Source of the DNA: Streptomyces jeddahensis
GTDB taxonomy: Bacteria > Actinomycetota > Actinomycetes > Streptomycetales > Streptomycetaceae
Reading direction: 5' to 3'
Length of the DNA stretch: 58,582 bases
NCBI RefSeq assembly: GCF_001642995.1
Contig: NZ_LOHS01000115.1
Span: 1-58,582, forward strand
A model generated the notes under the pieces. That model was not told the origin of the DNA. It saw only the letters and a program-made list of their open reading frames with translations, and did not search any database. Positions 58,437 through 58,582 of the stretch are shown here, piece after piece. Both the position numbers and the translations under genes were made by a program. The stretch's first letter is position 1. Every line of letters starts with the position of its first letter.

Positions 58437-58582
58437 GGGGGTGCGCTCGCTGAGTGGGTGCGGGTGTGCTCCGCAGGGCCTCTGGAGATCTCGAGGGCGT
58501 CGAACACAGCCGAAGGGCTGGATGCGCGCGGCCGGCGCAACGGCCGGCGCGACGGCTAGGGCCCCCGGCCCGCCGTCGTGGC

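Noticed and set aside
58437..58582. Start of another gene or a third repeat copy at the window end
   Set aside because: Too short to judge; the final CCCGCCGTCGTGG resembles the dispersed repeat but the sequence ends and its last base differs.

Overview
The window is high-GC actinobacterial DNA and almost certainly comes from a Streptomyces chromosome. The reasons are very high GC at third codon positions, frequent GTG and TTG starts, many 4-base ATGA/GTGA gene overlaps, a rare in-frame TTA codon, a WblC-type promoter on an erm gene, a sulfur leader peptide of the actinobacterial RRHVDLGR type, and a stem-loop repeat that recurs in streptomycete genomes. I saw no tRNA, rRNA, CRISPR array, prophage or large biosynthetic cluster.

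Layout. 1-2196: a repeat-rich upstream region, then murC and msrB. 2197-6298: a disturbed island with lower GC in places. It holds the left end of an ISL3-type element, an isolated secreted GH12 glycosidase, the right end and transposase C-terminus of a second ISL3-type fragment in the opposite orientation, and a 5'-truncated gene that also carries an in-frame TAG. 6299-18975: a secreted subtilase with a P domain, a small membrane protein, a Ser/Thr kinase, a hypothetical protein, a PrmC-like methyltransferase, an MBL hydrolase, a KhtT/KhtU-like potassium/proton antiporter pair, a PDZ membrane protein, a LysE exporter, an M24 peptidase and an APH-fold protein. 19000-27949: alpha-glucan and trehalose metabolism (treZ, treY, glgX) with an FHA protein and an M14 carboxypeptidase between them.

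28138-33531: two secreted proteins that together look like a copper amine oxidase split into two genes, a HEPN-family protein, a DEDDh exonuclease and a second APH-fold protein. 33753-36861: a sugar ABC importer with no ATPase gene, whose first permease carries a TTA codon. 36921-38015: an erm-type 23S rRNA methyltransferase behind a WblC-like promoter, a leaderless leader peptide and a hairpin that can cover its ribosome binding site. 38299-41890: a CDP-alcohol phosphatidyltransferase, a second secreted subtilase and two small proteins.

41953-51627: one long leftward sulfur run: leader peptide, sir, a zinc-ribbon protein, cysH, cysC, cysD, cysN, then a sulfonate-type ABC importer (SsuA, SsuB, SsuC) and a CbiX-type chelatase. 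It covers sulfate activation, reduction to sulfide, siroheme supply and organosulfur uptake. 51828-58436: a GNAT acetyltransferase, a LacI-family regulator, a GAF-domain regulator, an AidB-like acyl-CoA dehydrogenase and a YihY/BrkB membrane protein with a repetitive His/Lys/Ala tail.

The two most interesting units are the split copper-amine-oxidase-like pair (28138-30354) and the WblC-promoter/leader/erm unit (36921-38015).
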